From positions 1-64,000 of the forward strand of contig NZ_SRYA01000028.1 in assembly GCF_004793545.1 (NCBI RefSeq): 64,000 nucleotides of DNA. Reading direction: 5' to 3'. The translations under genes were made by a program, and so were the position numbers. Shown here one piece after another: positions 63,762 through 64,000 of this stretch (the stretch's first letter is position 1; every line of letters begins with the position of its first letter). Below the pieces are notes generated by a model. It was given only the letters and a program-made list of their open reading frames with translations. It had not been told where the DNA came from and ran no database searches. The stretch is from Petralouisia muris. GTDB taxonomy: Bacteria; Bacillota; Clostridia; Lachnospirales; Lachnospiraceae.

Positions 63762-64000
63762 ATTAAGCATAATCGTACCCTGTTACAATGAAGAAGAAGT
63801 GATTGCCCTTTTCTATCAGGAAACCTCTGCAGCAGTAAATGATATCGATGACTTAAACTATGAATTTATCTTTATTGATGACGGCAGCAAAGACCATACG
63901 CTGAATATTCTGAAGCTTCTCTGTTACCAGGACAAAAACTGCCATTATATTTCCTTTTCCCGGAATTTCGGCAAAGAAGCCGCTATGTATGCCGGATTGA
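63754..64000 (+). CDS. Family 2 glycosyltransferase, N-terminal part (runs off the window)
   Basis: The first 82 residues are present. LSIIVPCYNEEEVIALFYQ and FIDDGSKDHTLNIL are the nucleotide-sugar motifs of GT2 enzymes. SFSRNFGKEAAMYAG is typical of the DPM1/GtrB branch that loads sugar on polyprenyl phosphate. GGAGAGGAAATCC precedes the ATG, which lies inside the end of the GtrA gene, so translation is coupled. With YfhO and GtrA upstream it likely makes the lipid-linked donor for wall or teichoic-acid glycosylation. The reading frame is open at the right edge. Confidence 0.92.
   Translation, partial: MNKLSIIVPCYNEEEVIALFYQETSAAVNDIDDLNYEFIFIDDGSKDHTLNILKLLCYQDKNCHYISFSRNFGKEAAMYAGL

Overview
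The window reads as a chromosomal segment of a Gram-positive anaerobe of the Clostridia, most likely family Lachnospiraceae. I infer this from strong AGGAGG-type ribosome binding sites, TTG and GTG starts, near-consensus sigma-A promoters, a proline T-box, a SAM-I riboswitch, a MurA/MurF/Ddl cell-wall set, an ECF transporter module placed next to truA and rplM-rpsI, and a butyryl-CoA:acetate CoA-transferase-type gene. No rRNA operon, CRISPR array, complete insertion sequence or prophage is visible. Genus cannot be fixed from the sequence alone.

Layout. 0.1-9.3 kb (minus strand) is a dense housekeeping block: rplM-rpsI, a chemoreceptor, truA, ecfT-ecfA2-ecfA1, trmL, an aminotransferase with its Lrp/AsnC regulator, and an AIR-synthase-like protein. 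9.4-15.3 kb holds a VanW-type wall protein with a low-complexity tail, a membrane protein of unknown function whose 3' end is triplicated, an exonuclease, nth and a radical SAM protein. 15.5-17.6 kb is dhaL-dhaM-dhaK (PEP-dependent dihydroxyacetone phosphorylation). 17.9-31.2 kb is rich in signalling and envelope functions: an ArsR regulator, two GGDEF proteins, an HD-GYP protein, a TetR-MMPL-YhgE-like efflux set, a tRNA cluster (Phe, Gly-TCC, Gly-GCC), an AIM24-like protein and a HAMP-less chemoreceptor. 31.4-39.5 kb has the CoA-transferase, a MATE exporter, galM, a tandem hemerythrin, a 78-residue orphan and secA. 41-49.8 kb has proS with its T-box, an AI-2E-type permease, a two-component system with a pseudouridine synthase, an HD hydrolase, small genes and metK with its SAM riboswitch. 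50-56.6 kb is envelope synthesis (murA, plsC, murF, ddl) plus hpf. 56.8-64 kb has an SDR, an XRE regulator, GlpP, a CsoR-like repressor, greA, remnants of a two-component system, and a plus-strand YfhO/GtrA/glycosyltransferase operon that runs off the right edge.

The most unusual piece is 40.26-40.99 kb. A perfect TTGACA-17-TATAAT promoter drives about 690 nt of A-rich DNA with no usable reading frame, ending in a terminator-like hairpin. It carries duplicated hairpins, a triplicated box and a 9-bp long-range helix. This looks like a large structured noncoding RNA. I cannot assign its class from sequence alone.

Other points worth attention are two hemerythrin domains that both have Gln in place of a conserved His ligand, remnants of a decayed two-component system, a truncated flavodoxin gene, a duplicated 3' tail after the XRE gene, and several recurring intergenic palindromes. 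Many gene starts were moved from the longest reading frame to a position with a proper ribosome binding site. Five genes (truA, dhaK, the response regulator, the HD hydrolase and the CsoR-like gene) appear to start with TTG.
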